A DNA stretch of 64,000 nucleotides from Natrinema salaciae (GTDB taxonomy: Archaea; Halobacteriota; Halobacteria; Halobacteriales; Natrialbaceae). The DNA lies in NCBI RefSeq assembly GCF_900110865.1, contig NZ_FOFD01000009.1, forward strand, positions 50,650 to 114,649, in the 5' to 3' direction. A program made the translations under genes and the position numbers. Below the pieces are notes generated by a model. It worked only from the letters and a program-made list of their open reading frames with translations, had not been told where the DNA came from and made no database searches. This document shows, one piece after another, positions 7,367-16,667 of the stretch (position 1 is the first letter of the stretch; each line of letters starts with the position of its first letter).

Positions 7367-9997
7367 GTGACGGCCCCTTATAAGACAATAGTGACTCATC
7401 GAACCACGCACCTCGAGATCCAGGGGATGAGCTGCGCGAACTGTTCACAGTCGATCACCGACGCCCTGGAGGCGCTCGACGGGGTATCGGAGGCGACCAT
7501 CAACTTCGCCACCGACGAGGGCTCCGTCGAGTACGACCCGGGAGCGGTATCGCTCCGGGAGATCTACGACGCGATCGACGAAGCCGGCTACCACGCCGAG
7601 TCCGCCACCGCCTCGATCGGGATCGCCGACATGACGTGTGCGAACTGCGCCGACACCAACGAGGAGGCGCTCGAGTCGGTTCCCGGCGTCATCGACGCGG
7701 AGGCGAACTACGCGACCGACGAGGCACAGGTCGAATTCAACCCCGCCGACGTCTCGCGGTCGGCGCTCTACGACACGGTCGAGAAGGCGGGCTACACGCC
7801 CATCCGCGACGACGACGGTGCCGAGGAGTCGGACCAGGAACGGCGCGACGCCGCCCGGCAGGCGGAGATCGACAAACAGCTCCGGCTGACCCTCTTCGGG
7901 GCGGTGCTGTCGGCCCCGTTCCTGTTGTTCCTGGCCGATCGGTTCCTGCTCGGTGGGAGCGTCTTCCCCGAGACCGTCTTCGGCCTCGAGTTCGAGTGGA
8001 TCGGCTTCCTGCTCGCGACGCCCGTCCAGCTCGTCCTCGGGCGGCCGTTCTACGTGAACTCCTACAAGGCGATCGTGAAGAACGGGCGGGCGAACATGGA
8101 CGTCCTCATCGCGCTGGGCTCGTCGACGGCGTACGTCTACAGCGTCGCCGTCCTGCTCGGGCAGGTCGCCGGAGAGACGTACTTCGACACCGCGGCGCTG
8201 ATCCTCGTGTTCATCACGCTCGGGAACTACCTCGAGGCCCGCTCGAAGGGGCAGGCCGGCGACGCGCTCCGGAAGCTCCTCGAGATGGAGGCCGAGACGG
8301 CCACGGTCGTCGACGCGGACGGCACCGAGCGTGAGGTCCCGCTCGAGGACGTCGACGTCGGCGATCGGATGAAGGTCCGGCCCGGCGAGAAGATCCCGAC
8401 CGACGGGGTCGTCGTGGACGGGCAGTCGGCCGTCGACGAATCGATGGTGACCGGCGAGTCCGTCCCCGTCGAGACGGAGGAGGGCGACGAAGTGGTTGGC
8501 TCGACGATCAACGAGAACGGCGTGTTGGTCGTCGAGGCGACGAAGGTCGGCTCGGACACGGCGCTCCAGCAGATCGTCCGGACGGTCAAGGAGGCCCAGT
8601 CCCGTCAGCCGGAGATTCAGAACATCGCCGACCGGATCTCGGCGTACTTCGTTCCCGCGGTCATCGCCAACGCCCTGTTCTGGGGGACCGTGTGGTTCCT
8701 CTTCCCCGAGGCGCTGGCCGGCTTCGTCGACCAGGTACCCCTGTGGGGACAGGTCGCCGGCGGACCCGCCCCCGCAGGCGGCTCCGTCTCGGTCTTCGAA
8801 TTCGCGATCGTCGTGTTCGCCTCGGCGGTCCTGATCGCCTGTCCCTGCGCGCTCGGACTGGCGACGCCCGCGGCGACGATGGTCGGGACGGCGATCGGCG
8901 CTCAGAACGGCGTCCTCTTCAAGGGCGGTGACGTCCTGGAGCGCGCGAAGGACGTCGACACGGTCGTCTTCGACAAGACCGGGACGCTCACCGAGGGCGA
9001 GATGGAACTGACCGACGTCGTCGTCTTCGACGCGGACGACCAACCGGTGCCAGACGGCGGGGCGGCAGCGGCCGACAGCGATACCCCTGCGATCCGCGAC
9101 CGACTGACCGAGGACGACGTCCTCGGACTCGCCGCGGCGGCAGAGAGCGGCAGCGAACACCCGCTCGCCCGAGCCATCGTCGAGGGGGCCGAAGAACGCG
9201 GCATCGACGTCGTCGACCCGGACGAGTTCGAGAACGTGCCGGGACACGGGGTCCGCGCCACCGTCGACGGCGGCGAGGTGCTCGTCGGGAACCGCAAACT
9301 GCTGCGGGACAACGGGGTCGACCCCGCGCCCGCCGCGGAGACGATGGAGCGCCTCGAGAAGGAGGGCAAGACGGCGATGCTCGTCGCCTACGAGGGCGCG
9401 CTCGCGGGCGTGGTCGCCGACGCCGACACCGTCAAAGCGAGCGCCGAGGAGGCGGTCGCCGCACTCCGCGAGCGGGGCATCGACGTGATGATGATCACGG
9501 GCGACAACGAACGGACGGCCCGCGCCGTCGCCGAACGGGTTGGCATCGACCCGGAGAACGTTCGCGCCGAGGTCCTCCCCGAGGACAAGTCCAGCGCGGT
9601 CGAGGCGATCCAGGCCGAGGGTCGGGAGGCGATGATGGTCGGTGACGGCGTCAACGACGCGCCCGCGCTGGCCGTCGCGCACGTCGGCACGGCGATCGGT
9701 AGCGGGACGGACGTCGCCATCGAGGCGGCCGACGTGACGCTGATGCGCGACGACCCGGTCGACGTCGTGAAGGCGATCCGTATCTCCGACGCGACGCTCC
9801 AGAAGATCAAGCAGAACCTCGTCTGGGCGCTCGGCTACAACACGACGCTCATCCCGCTGGCCTCGCTCGGGCTGCTCCAGCCGGTGCTGGCCGCCGCGGC
9901 GATGGCGTTCTCAAGCGTCTCCGTGCTGTCGAACAGCCTGCTGTTCCGTCGGTACGTCCCCGACCACGACTACGAGTTGCTCGGGTTCCTGCGCTGA
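7367..9997 (+). CDS. copA: Copper-exporting P1B-type ATPase
   Basis: An 876-residue heavy-metal ATPase with two N-terminal HMA domains (GMSCANC at residues 20-26 and DMTCANC at 88-94). These are followed by membrane helices, an actuator loop (VTGESVPVE), the membrane metal site CPC at about 492-494 ([14 protein letters not shown]), the phosphorylated Asp in DKTGT at about 536, the SEHPLA nucleotide motif and [12 protein letters not shown] with CxxC domains indicates Cu(I) export. The start is uncertain: GTG at 7367 or the in-frame GTG at 7391; TTATAA at 7378-7383 complicates the choice. It follows and is probably controlled by the Lrp-TRASH regulator. Confidence 0.95.
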   Translation: MTAPYKTIVTHRTTHLEIQGMSCANCSQSITDALEALDGVSEATINFATDEGSVEYDPGAVSLREIYDAIDEAGYHAESATASIGIADMTCANCADTNEEALESVPGVIDAEANYATDEAQVEFNPADVSRSALYDTVEKAGYTPIRDDDGAEESDQERRDAARQAEIDKQLRLTLFGAVLSAPFLLFLADRFLLGGSVFPETVFGLEFEWIGFLLATPVQLVLGRPFYVNSYKAIVKNGRANMDVLIALGSSTAYVYSVAVLLGQVAGETYFDTAALILVFITLGNYLEARSKGQAGDALRKLLEMEAETATVVDADGTEREVPLEDVDVGDRMKVRPGEKIPTDGVVVDGQSAVDESMVTGESVPVETEEGDEVVGSTINENGVLVVEATKVGSDTALQQIVRTVKEAQSRQPEIQNIADRISAYFVPAVIANALFWGTVWFLFPEALAGFVDQVPLWGQVAGGPAPAGGSVSVFEFAIVVFASAVLIACPCALGLATPAATMVGTAIGAQNGVLFKGGDVLERAKDVDTVVFDKTGTLTEGEMELTDVVVFDADDQPVPDGGAAAADSDTPAIRDRLTEDDVLGLAAAAESGSEHPLARAIVEGAEERGIDVVDPDEFENVPGHGVRATVDGGEVLVGNRKLLRDNGVDPAPAAETMERLEKEGKTAMLVAYEGALAGVVADADTVKASAEEAVAALRERGIDVMMITGDNERTARAVAERVGIDPENVRAEVLPEDKSSAVEAIQAEGREAMMVGDGVNDAPALAVAHVGTAIGSGTDVAIEAADVTLMRDDPVDVVKAIRISDATLQKIKQNLVWALGYNTTLIPLASLGLLQPVLAAAAMAFSSVSVLSNSLLFRRYVPDHDYELLGFLR

Positions 9998-10081
9998 ACT
10001 GACGGCTCGGTTTCGACGACGGGAACGCGGCGCGCCGATCGAACTCGCGGGTCGGCGACCGACCGTCGCCCTCGTTCGTCC

Positions 10082-10663
10082 CTACCCCCGAACGGCGGGT
10101 TCGTCGGTGTCGCTCGAGACGACATCGAGCTGTCCGCGGAGGTACCGTTCGCCGCGTCGCGTCAGGCGATACTTCCCGCGTTCGGTCCGCTCGACGAGCC
10201 CGTGTTCGTCCAGTTGGATCAAGCGACGGTTCACCTCTTTCCGGCTAAACCCGGTGTTGAAGGCGACAATCGACGGCGTCAGTATCAGGTCGGTTCCGTG
10301 GAGCGTGTCCAGTATCGTGTCGTCTATCGGCGTCATCCACTCGGCAGGCTGGCGAATCCGATCGGGCTCGGTGAGGAGTACGCGCGACCATTCCGTCGTC
10401 CGAACGTCGTTCGTCACGGGGTCGTAGAAGCCGAGGACGACGAGTATCGCGCCGATCCCGTGGATCCAGTGGACGAGCGCCGGCGCGAACAGTTCGGCGA
10501 TCGGGCCGCCGATGACGGCCAGGACCAGCCCGGCGACGGTGACGAGTATGTGTTGACGATACGCCGCCACTGACGCCTCGAGCGAGAGAACGTACAGCAA
10601 CTCGAGGACGACCACGATTCCGACGATCAGGTTGTACTCGGCGAAGGGTGTCAGTCCGTCCAC
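10082..10663 (-). CDS. Membrane protein with C-terminal winged-helix domain
   Basis: A 193-residue protein. The first 85 residues hold three hydrophobic segments (around 10-28, 39-62 and 66-80). The rest is soluble: RQPAEWMTPIDDTILDTL, then TGFSRKEVNRRLIQLDEHGLVERTERGKYRLTRRGERYL cut into a clear winged-helix pattern. The AEWM(T/R)P(I/V)D opening is also present in the small regulator at 27831-28127. A membrane-anchored DNA-binding protein is the natural reading, but its target is unknown. It starts 6 nt after the stop of the upstream membrane gene. Confidence 0.75.
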   Translation of the reverse strand: MDGLTPFAEYNLIVGIVVVLELLYVLSLEASVAAYRQHILVTVAGLVLAVIGGPIAELFAPALVHWIHGIGAILVVLGFYDPVTNDVRTTEWSRVLLTEPDRIRQPAEWMTPIDDTILDTLHGTDLILTPSIVAFNTGFSRKEVNRRLIQLDEHGLVERTERGKYRLTRRGERYLRGQLDVVSSDTDEPAVRG

Positions 10664-10669
10664 GACGGG

Positions 10670-10972
10670 TCACCCCGGTGATCGCCGCCGCTGAATCTGG
10701 CGGTGCCTGAGGATCAACAACCCGAGAAATATCGCGACGATCGTGTTCGACGCGCTCCGAAGCACGTGCAGAATCAACGTGTCCGGTCCGACGACGAGCA
10801 ACATCGTGTGATAGATCGTCAGGACGACCATCACGAGCGAGAGCAACGCGACCGCCAGTCCGAACGGCGAATCCCGGAAGATACCGAACGAGAGGAGCGC
10901 GAACACCCCGGCTCCGGTACCGGCGATGAGTGCAAACGGAATTCCGAGGAGCTGAACGGCGGGAGGGATCAC
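10670..10972 (-). CDS. Small membrane protein of unknown function
   Basis: From the GTG at 10972 this encodes 100 residues with three hydrophobic segments (PPAVQLLGIPFALIAGTGAG, GLAVALLSLVMVVLTIYHTM, NTIVAIFLGLLILRH). The frame is open upstream to 11206, but that extension is Arg/Cys-rich and looks non-coding; an ATG at 11047 is a further alternative. Spacing of 6 nt to the membrane winged-helix gene suggests one operon and a joint role in membrane sensing. I do not recognise the family. Confidence 0.6.
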   Translation of the reverse strand: MIPPAVQLLGIPFALIAGTGAGVFALLSFGIFRDSPFGLAVALLSLVMVVLTIYHTMLLVVGPDTLILHVLRSASNTIVAIFLGLLILRHRQIQRRRSPG

Positions 10973-11270
10973 ACGACGAGCAACGGGACCTCGAGTCGTC
11001 AAACCACGGCCTGAAACTGCATCGACGGGGCGACGGCCCCTCATCCTGCCCGCCGTACAGAGGTACCAATCTCGTATTAGCGGCGTAAGAAGGGACTGAC
11101 TCGGCGACGCGCCGGAGAAACCACCGATTTGACTCCCGGAACGGTTTTTGCAACGACCGCACCGATCGACCACGCCGTGGCAGCCAGCGCGAGTATCGCA
11201 CCTCACCGTATGGTCGAACTGTCCTGTGGAGGGGATAACAAAGTCCGTCGTCGCCGATCGCCCGAGTGCA

Positions 11271-11624
11271 ATGGCACTGACCCAGATCGATCACGTCAGC
11301 GAAAACGAGGAGATGCAGGAGTGTATCGACAGCTGTTTCGAGTGCGCGCAGGCGTGCGAGTGGTGTGCCGACGAGTGCGCCGACGACGGCGAGGAGATGG
11401 CCGAATGTATCCGGCTCTGTCGGGACGTCGCCGACCTGACGACGATGCACGCGCGGTTCATGGCCCGCGACTCCGGCTACAGCACGGACATCGCCGCGAT
11501 CACCGCCGACGCTTGCGAGGAGTGTGCCGACGAGTGCGAGCAACACGACCACGAGCACTGTCAGGTGTGTGCGGAGGTCCTTCGCGAGTGCGCGGAAACC
11601 TGCCGAAACATGGCGTCGGCCTGA
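11271..11624 (+). CDS. Cysteine-rich four-helix copper-storage-like protein (DUF326)
   Basis: A 117-residue soluble protein with 15 cysteines spaced on helices as CxxxC and CxxC (CIDSCFECAQACEWCADEC, ACEECADEC, HCQVCAEVLRECAETC). This is the DUF326/Csp fold, a four-helix bundle whose inward cysteines bind many Cu(I) ions in the bacterial Csp proteins. No signal peptide, so a cytosolic Csp3-like copper store is likely. The ATG at 11271 is chosen because homology-like sequence starts there; GATAACA 31-37 nt upstream may be the TATA box. Its nearness to copA supports a copper role. Confidence 0.85.
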   Translation: MALTQIDHVSENEEMQECIDSCFECAQACEWCADECADDGEEMAECIRLCRDVADLTTMHARFMARDSGYSTDIAAITADACEECADECEQHDHEHCQVCAEVLRECAETCRNMASA

Positions 11625-11726
11625 AATCGCGATCGGAGTTCGGGAGCGGCCAGCGACCCCGATCCACCACACTCGTCGACTCGAGCCCCAACTGCACGTG
11701 GTTTCCACGAACACGGGAACCGACGA

Positions 11727-12098
11727 ATGGAGATGATGAAACTCACGGCTGGCGGCAACGGCGCGATCGGCTGCTGGCTGCTCGTCGCGCCGTTGGTCTT
11801 CGACGCGCCGGCGACCGGTCGCTGGAACGACGTGCTGGTCGGTGCCGCGATCGCCGTCGGTGCCGGCTACAACTGCGCGAGAGCGGCCAGACGACGGTCC
11901 ATGAGCGTGCTCAGCACGGGGGTCGTCACGCTTCTCGGATGCTGGCTCGTCATCGCGCCGTTCGCGCTCGGCCTCGAGGGCCCGGCGCTGTGGAACGACG
12001 TCGTCTCGGGGACCGTCGTGGCGGGCATCGGGAGCTACAACACGTACGTCGCAGCCGCCGCTCACCCCGGCTCATCCTTTCGCATGACTGCCGAATAA
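11727..12098 (+). CDS. SPW-repeat membrane protein
   Basis: A 123-residue protein with four predicted helices arranged as two SPW-type repeats: GCWLLVAPLVFDAP followed by WNDVLVGAAIAVGAGYN, and GCWLLVIAPFALG-like followed by WNDVVSGTVVAGIGSYN. The W-N-D-x2-x-G motif after each pair is typical. Function of SPW proteins is not known. It lies 80 nt before the GH15 gene, whose operon also carries a large SPW fusion protein, so the small protein may partner with it. Confidence 0.8.
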   Translation: MEMMKLTAGGNGAIGCWLLVAPLVFDAPATGRWNDVLVGAAIAVGAGYNCARAARRRSMSVLSTGVVTLLGCWLVIAPFALGLEGPALWNDVVSGTVVAGIGSYNTYVAAAAHPGSSFRMTAE

Positions 12099-12177
12099 CG
12101 AACCAGCTCCGGAGAGAAATACCGAGCCACTCGACAGCATCCGAACGACTGCACGCCGCCTACGAACACAACCAGAC

Positions 12178-14091
12178 GTGATGCAGTACAAACGCCTCAC
12201 TGAGTACGGCGCGATCGGTGACGGGAATACGGTCGCGTTGGTCGGCCGCGACGGTTCGATCGACTGGTGTCCGTTGCCACACGTCGAGTCGCCGAGCGTC
12301 TTCGCCGCGATCCTCGACGCCGACCGCGGCGGCCGCTTCTCCGTCCAGCCGACGCGGTCGTTCGAGTCGATCCAGCGGTACCGCGACCGGACGAACGTCC
12401 TCGAGACGACGTTCCGGACCGCCGACGGCAGCGCGACGGTGACGGACTTCATGCCGGTCGCCGAGGCGACCGGATCGGCCGACCGGCCGCCCGCTATCTA
12501 CCGACGGCTCGAGTGTGACGACGGTCCGCTCGAGTTCACGGTCTCGTTCGAGCCGCGGTTCGACTACGCGCGGGACGTCCCCGCCGTCGAGCCGACATCC
12601 GACGGCGTCGTCGCGATCGGCGACGACGAGCGGGCCGTCCTCACGAGCGACGTGCCGCTCGAACCGACGGCCGAGGGCCACGGCGGGAGCGCGACGGCGA
12701 CGCTCGAGGCCGGCGAGAGGCGCTGGCTGGTCCTCGGCTACGGCGAGGCGATCCCGCTCGAGCCGTCACGCCACCGGGAGGTGCTCGACGACGTCGTCGA
12801 CTACTGGCGGGGGTGGAGCCACGACTGTGACGGGGCGGACTGTCCCATCGGCGGACCGTGGCACGAGCTGGCAGTTCGGTCGTCGCTCGTCCTCAAACTC
12901 CTCATTCACCGCGGAACGGGCGCCGTGTGTGCAGCGCCGACGACGTCGCTCCCCGAGGACCTCGGCGGCGTCCGCAACTGGGACTATCGGTTCAACTGGA
13001 TCCGCGACGCGGCCTTCACGGTCCAGGCGCTGGCCGAGCTGGGGCACCTCGCGGAGGCGCGCTCGTACTTTCAACTCTGTCTCGACCACTGTCGAGGCCA
13101 CGACCCCGCCGACATCCCGCCGGTTTACGGGCTCCACGGGGGCGACGACCTCGAGGAGCGCACCCTCGATCACCTCGAGGGCTACCGCGGATCGGCTCCC
13201 GTTCGCGTCGGTAACGCGGCCCGTCAGCAGCGACAGCTCGACGTCTACGGCGAGTTGATCCTCGCGATCTACGAGAGCGTCCGCTACGGCGAAGCGGTGA
13301 CGACCGACGACTGGGCGGTCATGCGCGGTCTCATCGACGCCGTCTGCGAGGACTGGGACCGGCCCGACGCCAGCATCTGGGAGCCCCGTAACGACCCGCA
13401 ACAGTACGTCTACTCGAAAGTGATGTGCTGGGCGGCCCTGGACCGCGGAATCAAACTCGCCGACGCCGCCGACGACGTGTCGGCCCCGCTCGAACGGTGG
13501 CGGACCTGTCGCGAGGACGTCCGCGAGGCGATCCTCGAGCGCGGGTACAGCGAGCGCACGGACAGTTTCGTCCGGTCGTTCGGCGACGAGACGCTCGACG
13601 CGGCGAACCTGCTCGTTCCCGTCGTCGGCTTGCTTCCGCCCGACGACGCCCGCGTTCAGTGCACGATCGACGCGACGATCGATCGACTGGCGACCAGCGA
13701 CGGGCTCGTCCGGCGCTACGAGGGCGACGACGGACTCCCTGGCGAGACGAGCCCGTTCATCGTCTGTTCGTTCTGGCTCGTCACCGCGCTCGCGCTGGCA
13801 GGACGGACCGACGAGGCCCGCGATCGGTTCGAGTCGATCCTCGAGTACGCCAGCCCGCTCGGGGTGTTCGCGGAGGGGATCGACCCTGAAACCGGCGAAC
13901 AGCGCGGCAACGTTCCGCAGGCGTACAGTCACATCGGCCTTATCAACAGCGTCCTCTACCTCGCCGACGCGGGCGACTCGAACCGCGAGAGGCGGGCGCC
14001 GCTCGGATTCGACCAGTGGACCGCGGACGAGCGCTCGAGCGCCGAGATCGTCCGCCAGCCGACCGATACCGAGAGGAGGAATACCCAATGA
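12178..14091 (+). CDS. Glycoside hydrolase family 15 protein (glucoamylase/trehalase-like)
   Basis: A 637-residue protein with the two-part GH15 layout. The N-terminal beta-sandwich starts YGAIGDGNTVALVGRDGSIDW. The C-terminal (alpha/alpha)6 barrel holds RNWDYRFNWIRDAAFTVQAL, PVRVGNAARQQ and the late EQRGNVPQAYSHIGLINS. These are the usual active-site segments, including the conserved acidic residues. There is no signal peptide, so an intracellular alpha-glucosidase or trehalase-type activity is inferred. The last bases overlap the next gene as ATGA, and GAGGAGGA at the end of this gene can serve as its ribosome binding site. Confidence 0.9.
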   Translation: MMQYKRLTEYGAIGDGNTVALVGRDGSIDWCPLPHVESPSVFAAILDADRGGRFSVQPTRSFESIQRYRDRTNVLETTFRTADGSATVTDFMPVAEATGSADRPPAIYRRLECDDGPLEFTVSFEPRFDYARDVPAVEPTSDGVVAIGDDERAVLTSDVPLEPTAEGHGGSATATLEAGERRWLVLGYGEAIPLEPSRHREVLDDVVDYWRGWSHDCDGADCPIGGPWHELAVRSSLVLKLLIHRGTGAVCAAPTTSLPEDLGGVRNWDYRFNWIRDAAFTVQALAELGHLAEARSYFQLCLDHCRGHDPADIPPVYGLHGGDDLEERTLDHLEGYRGSAPVRVGNAARQQRQLDVYGELILAIYESVRYGEAVTTDDWAVMRGLIDAVCEDWDRPDASIWEPRNDPQQYVYSKVMCWAALDRGIKLADAADDVSAPLERWRTCREDVREAILERGYSERTDSFVRSFGDETLDAANLLVPVVGLLPPDDARVQCTIDATIDRLATSDGLVRRYEGDDGLPGETSPFIVCSFWLVTALALAGRTDEARDRFESILEYASPLGVFAEGIDPETGEQRGNVPQAYSHIGLINSVLYLADAGDSNRERRAPLGFDQWTADERSSAEIVRQPTDTERRNTQ

Positions 14092-15620
14092 CCGACGACG
14101 AGAGACACGACGATTCGAACGGAGAATTGGACGCCGTCCCGACCGCGCCAGACGCGAGACGCCCGCGAACCGACGGCGGGACGCGACGCGACGACAGCGG
14201 TAACGGGCAGACCGAGGAGAACGGTGAACAGGATCGAGAGCACAGCGATGGGGAGGGTGACGACGACGGCTCGACGCGGCCGGGCGACATGATGCTCTCG
14301 CACCCGACCGAGGAGATCTGGCCGCAGTACGCCGTCATCTCGCTCGGGGTCTGGCTCCTCGTCAGTCCGCCGACGCTGCGCTACGGGAGCGCACTGATGA
14401 CCTGGAGTACCGTCCTCACCGGACTCGTCCTGATCGCGCTCGCCGGGCTCACGATCGTCCGGGAGAGCGGCTACGCCAACTACGCCAACGGCTTCGTCGG
14501 CCTGTGGCTTGTGTTCTCGCCGATCGCGTTCTGGGCGCCGACGGCCGCGGCGTACGCCAACAACTCGCTCGTGGGCATCATGGTGATCACGTTTACAGTG
14601 CTCATCGTGATGCGCTCCGAGATGGACGGCCCGGCCGTGCCCCCGGGCTGGTCGTACAACCCCTCGACCGGCGCCCAGCGCGCGCCGCTGATCGCGCTCG
14701 GCGTCTTCGGCTTCTTCGCCTCGTGGTACATGGCCGCCTATCAACTCGAGTACATCGGTAGCGTCTGGGATCCGCTGTACGGGTCGGGCACCGAGCAGAT
14801 CCTCACGTCGAAGGTGTCCGCGGCGTTTCCGGTCTCCGACGCCGGCCTCGGCGCGGTCGCCTACTCGGTCGAAGCCCTGATGGGGTTCATGGGCGATCGA
14901 CGGCGCTGGCGCACGATGCCGTGGATGGTCGCGTTCTTCGGCATCGTCGTGATTCCGCTCGGGTTCGTGCAGGTACTGCTGGTCATCTTCCAGCCGATCA
15001 TGGTCGGGACGTGGTGTACCCTCTGTCTCCTGTCGGCTTTCGGTATGCTGTGGATGATCTCGCTGACCGTCGACGAGGTCGTCGCGATGGGACAGTACGT
15101 CGTTCGGCTGATGCGTCAGGGCGACAGCCTCTGGACTGCCTTCTGGATGGGCGGTACCATCTCCGAAGACGAGGCCGGCGTCGGCGACGCGTCCACGCGC
15201 CCCATCGGGGACTCGCCGATCAGCGAGCCGTTCTGGGGCGTCTCGACCCCGTGGACGCTGCTGGCCGCGATGGCGGTTGGCGCCTGGCTCATGCTCTCCC
15301 CGACGGTCTTCGGGACCTCGGGACTCATGGCCGACAGCAGCCACCTGGTCGGCTCGCTGATCGTCTCCTTCACCGTGATCGCGACCGCTGAACCCGCCCG
15401 CGCGATCCGGTTGTGCAACGTCCCGCTGGCCGCGTGGATCGTCGTCGCCCCCTGGCTGCTCGGCGGCGTCCCGGCGCTCGCCGCGATCAACGCCACCGTC
15501 GCTGGTGCGCTCGTCCTGGCGCTCAGCGTCCCGCGCGGTCCGATCGCGGACCGCTACGGCGGCTGGGAGCGCTACGCAACCCTCGAGACGGTCACCCGAT
15601 TGAACCCCCTCGCAAACTGA
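14088..15620 (+). CDS. SPW-repeat / vitamin K epoxide reductase (VKOR) fusion membrane protein
   Basis: About 510 residues. Residues 1-68 are a polar acidic region. SPW-type helix pairs follow (ISLGVWLLVSPPTLRYG, GFVGLWLVFSPIAFW), then a VKOR-like four-helix core with the CxxC in GTWCTLCLLSAFGMLWM. More SPW repeats close the protein (GAWLMLSPTVFG, AAWIVVAPWLLGG). VKOR proteins reoxidise quinone while making disulfides. Here the loop cysteine pair expected before the CxxC is absent (the equivalent region reads EQILTSKVSAAFPVS), so the electron relay may differ. Translation is probably coupled to the GH15 gene by the ATGA overlap. Confidence 0.85.
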   Translation: MTDDERHDDSNGELDAVPTAPDARRPRTDGGTRRDDSGNGQTEENGEQDREHSDGEGDDDGSTRPGDMMLSHPTEEIWPQYAVISLGVWLLVSPPTLRYGSALMTWSTVLTGLVLIALAGLTIVRESGYANYANGFVGLWLVFSPIAFWAPTAAAYANNSLVGIMVITFTVLIVMRSEMDGPAVPPGWSYNPSTGAQRAPLIALGVFGFFASWYMAAYQLEYIGSVWDPLYGSGTEQILTSKVSAAFPVSDAGLGAVAYSVEALMGFMGDRRRWRTMPWMVAFFGIVVIPLGFVQVLLVIFQPIMVGTWCTLCLLSAFGMLWMISLTVDEVVAMGQYVVRLMRQGDSLWTAFWMGGTISEDEAGVGDASTRPIGDSPISEPFWGVSTPWTLLAAMAVGAWLMLSPTVFGTSGLMADSSHLVGSLIVSFTVIATAEPARAIRLCNVPLAAWIVVAPWLLGGVPALAAINATVAGALVLALSVPRGPIADRYGGWERYATLETVTRLNPLAN

Positions 15621-15622
15621 TC

Positions 15623-16654
15623 ATGTCCGGCACAAGCACACCCGACTCGGACGTTGTCGTTATCACAGGAGCGTCGGCCGGCGTCGGGCGAGCCACCGCT
15701 CGCGCGTTCGCCGAACGCGGCGCGAAGATCGGCCTGCTCGCGCGGGGCGAGGACGGCCTCGAGGGCGCGCGCGAAGACGTCGAACGAGCCGGCGGCGAGG
15801 CGATCGCCGTCCCGACCGACATCGCCGATCCCGAGCAGGTCGAGGCCGCGGCCGAAACCGTCGAGGACGCGTTCGGCCCGATCGACGTCTGGGTAAACGA
15901 CGCGATGGTCTCGGTGTTCTCGCCGGCCGCGGAGATGACCGCCGCGGACTACCGCCGCGTCACCGAGGTCACGTATCTCGGCTACGTCTACGGTACGCAG
16001 GCCGCGCTCGACCGAATGCGACCTCGCGACGAGGGAACGATCGTGCAGGTCGGCTCGGCGTTGGCGTATCGCGGCATTCCGCTACAGTCGGCCTACTGCG
16101 GCGCGAAACACGCGATACAGGGATACACGGAATCCGTGCGGACGGAACTCATCCACGACGACTGCGACGTGCAGCTCTCGATGGTGCAGATGCCCGCGAT
16201 GAACACGCCACAGTTCGAGTGGTCGAAGAGCCGACTCCCGCAGAAACCGCAGCCGGTGCCCCCGATCTACCAACCCGAGGTCGCCGCTCGAGCGATCACC
16301 TGGGTCGTCGATCGCGGCAAGGACGAACTCTGGGTCGGGCGCTCGACGGTGAAGGCGATTCTCGGCAATCGGCTGATCCCCCGACGGCTCGACAACTATC
16401 TCGCGAGCGGCGGGTACGACTCCCAGCTGACCGACGAGCCGGTCGCTCCCGACCGGGAACACAACCTCCACGAGCCGGTCGCGGGCGACTTCGGTGCTCA
16501 CGGCCGGTTCGACGACCGGGCGCACGACCGGAGCTACCAGCTGCAAGCGTCGATGCACCGACGGCCGCTCGCCGTACTCGCCGGCCTCGTCGCGGCGATC
16601 GTGAGCGCAGTTCTCGGTCGGCGCCTCGTCTCGGCCGACTCGCCTGAACGCTGA
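15623..16654 (+). CDS. Short-chain dehydrogenase/reductase with C-terminal membrane anchor
   Basis: A 343-residue SDR. The NAD(P) site is VITGASAGVGRATARAF, the catalytic Ser is in VQVGSALAYRGI, and Tyr/Lys are in SAYCGAKHAIQGYTESVR. Residues after about 250 extend beyond the usual SDR, and a hydrophobic helix near the end (LAVLAGLVAAIVSAVLG) could anchor it in the membrane. The substrate is unknown. It starts 2 nt after the SPW-VKOR stop, so GH15, SPW-VKOR and SDR form one operon; this trio is an odd mixture of sugar and redox functions. Confidence 0.9.
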   Translation: MSGTSTPDSDVVVITGASAGVGRATARAFAERGAKIGLLARGEDGLEGAREDVERAGGEAIAVPTDIADPEQVEAAAETVEDAFGPIDVWVNDAMVSVFSPAAEMTAADYRRVTEVTYLGYVYGTQAALDRMRPRDEGTIVQVGSALAYRGIPLQSAYCGAKHAIQGYTESVRTELIHDDCDVQLSMVQMPAMNTPQFEWSKSRLPQKPQPVPPIYQPEVAARAITWVVDRGKDELWVGRSTVKAILGNRLIPRRLDNYLASGGYDSQLTDEPVAPDREHNLHEPVAGDFGAHGRFDDRAHDRSYQLQASMHRRPLAVLAGLVAAIVSAVLGRRLVSADSPER

Positions 16655-16667
16655 TCGCGATGCCGCG

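Noticed and set aside
7445..9682. 745-codon frame antisense to copA
   Set aside because: It is a shadow of copA; the codon pattern and conserved ATPase motifs fix the plus strand as coding.
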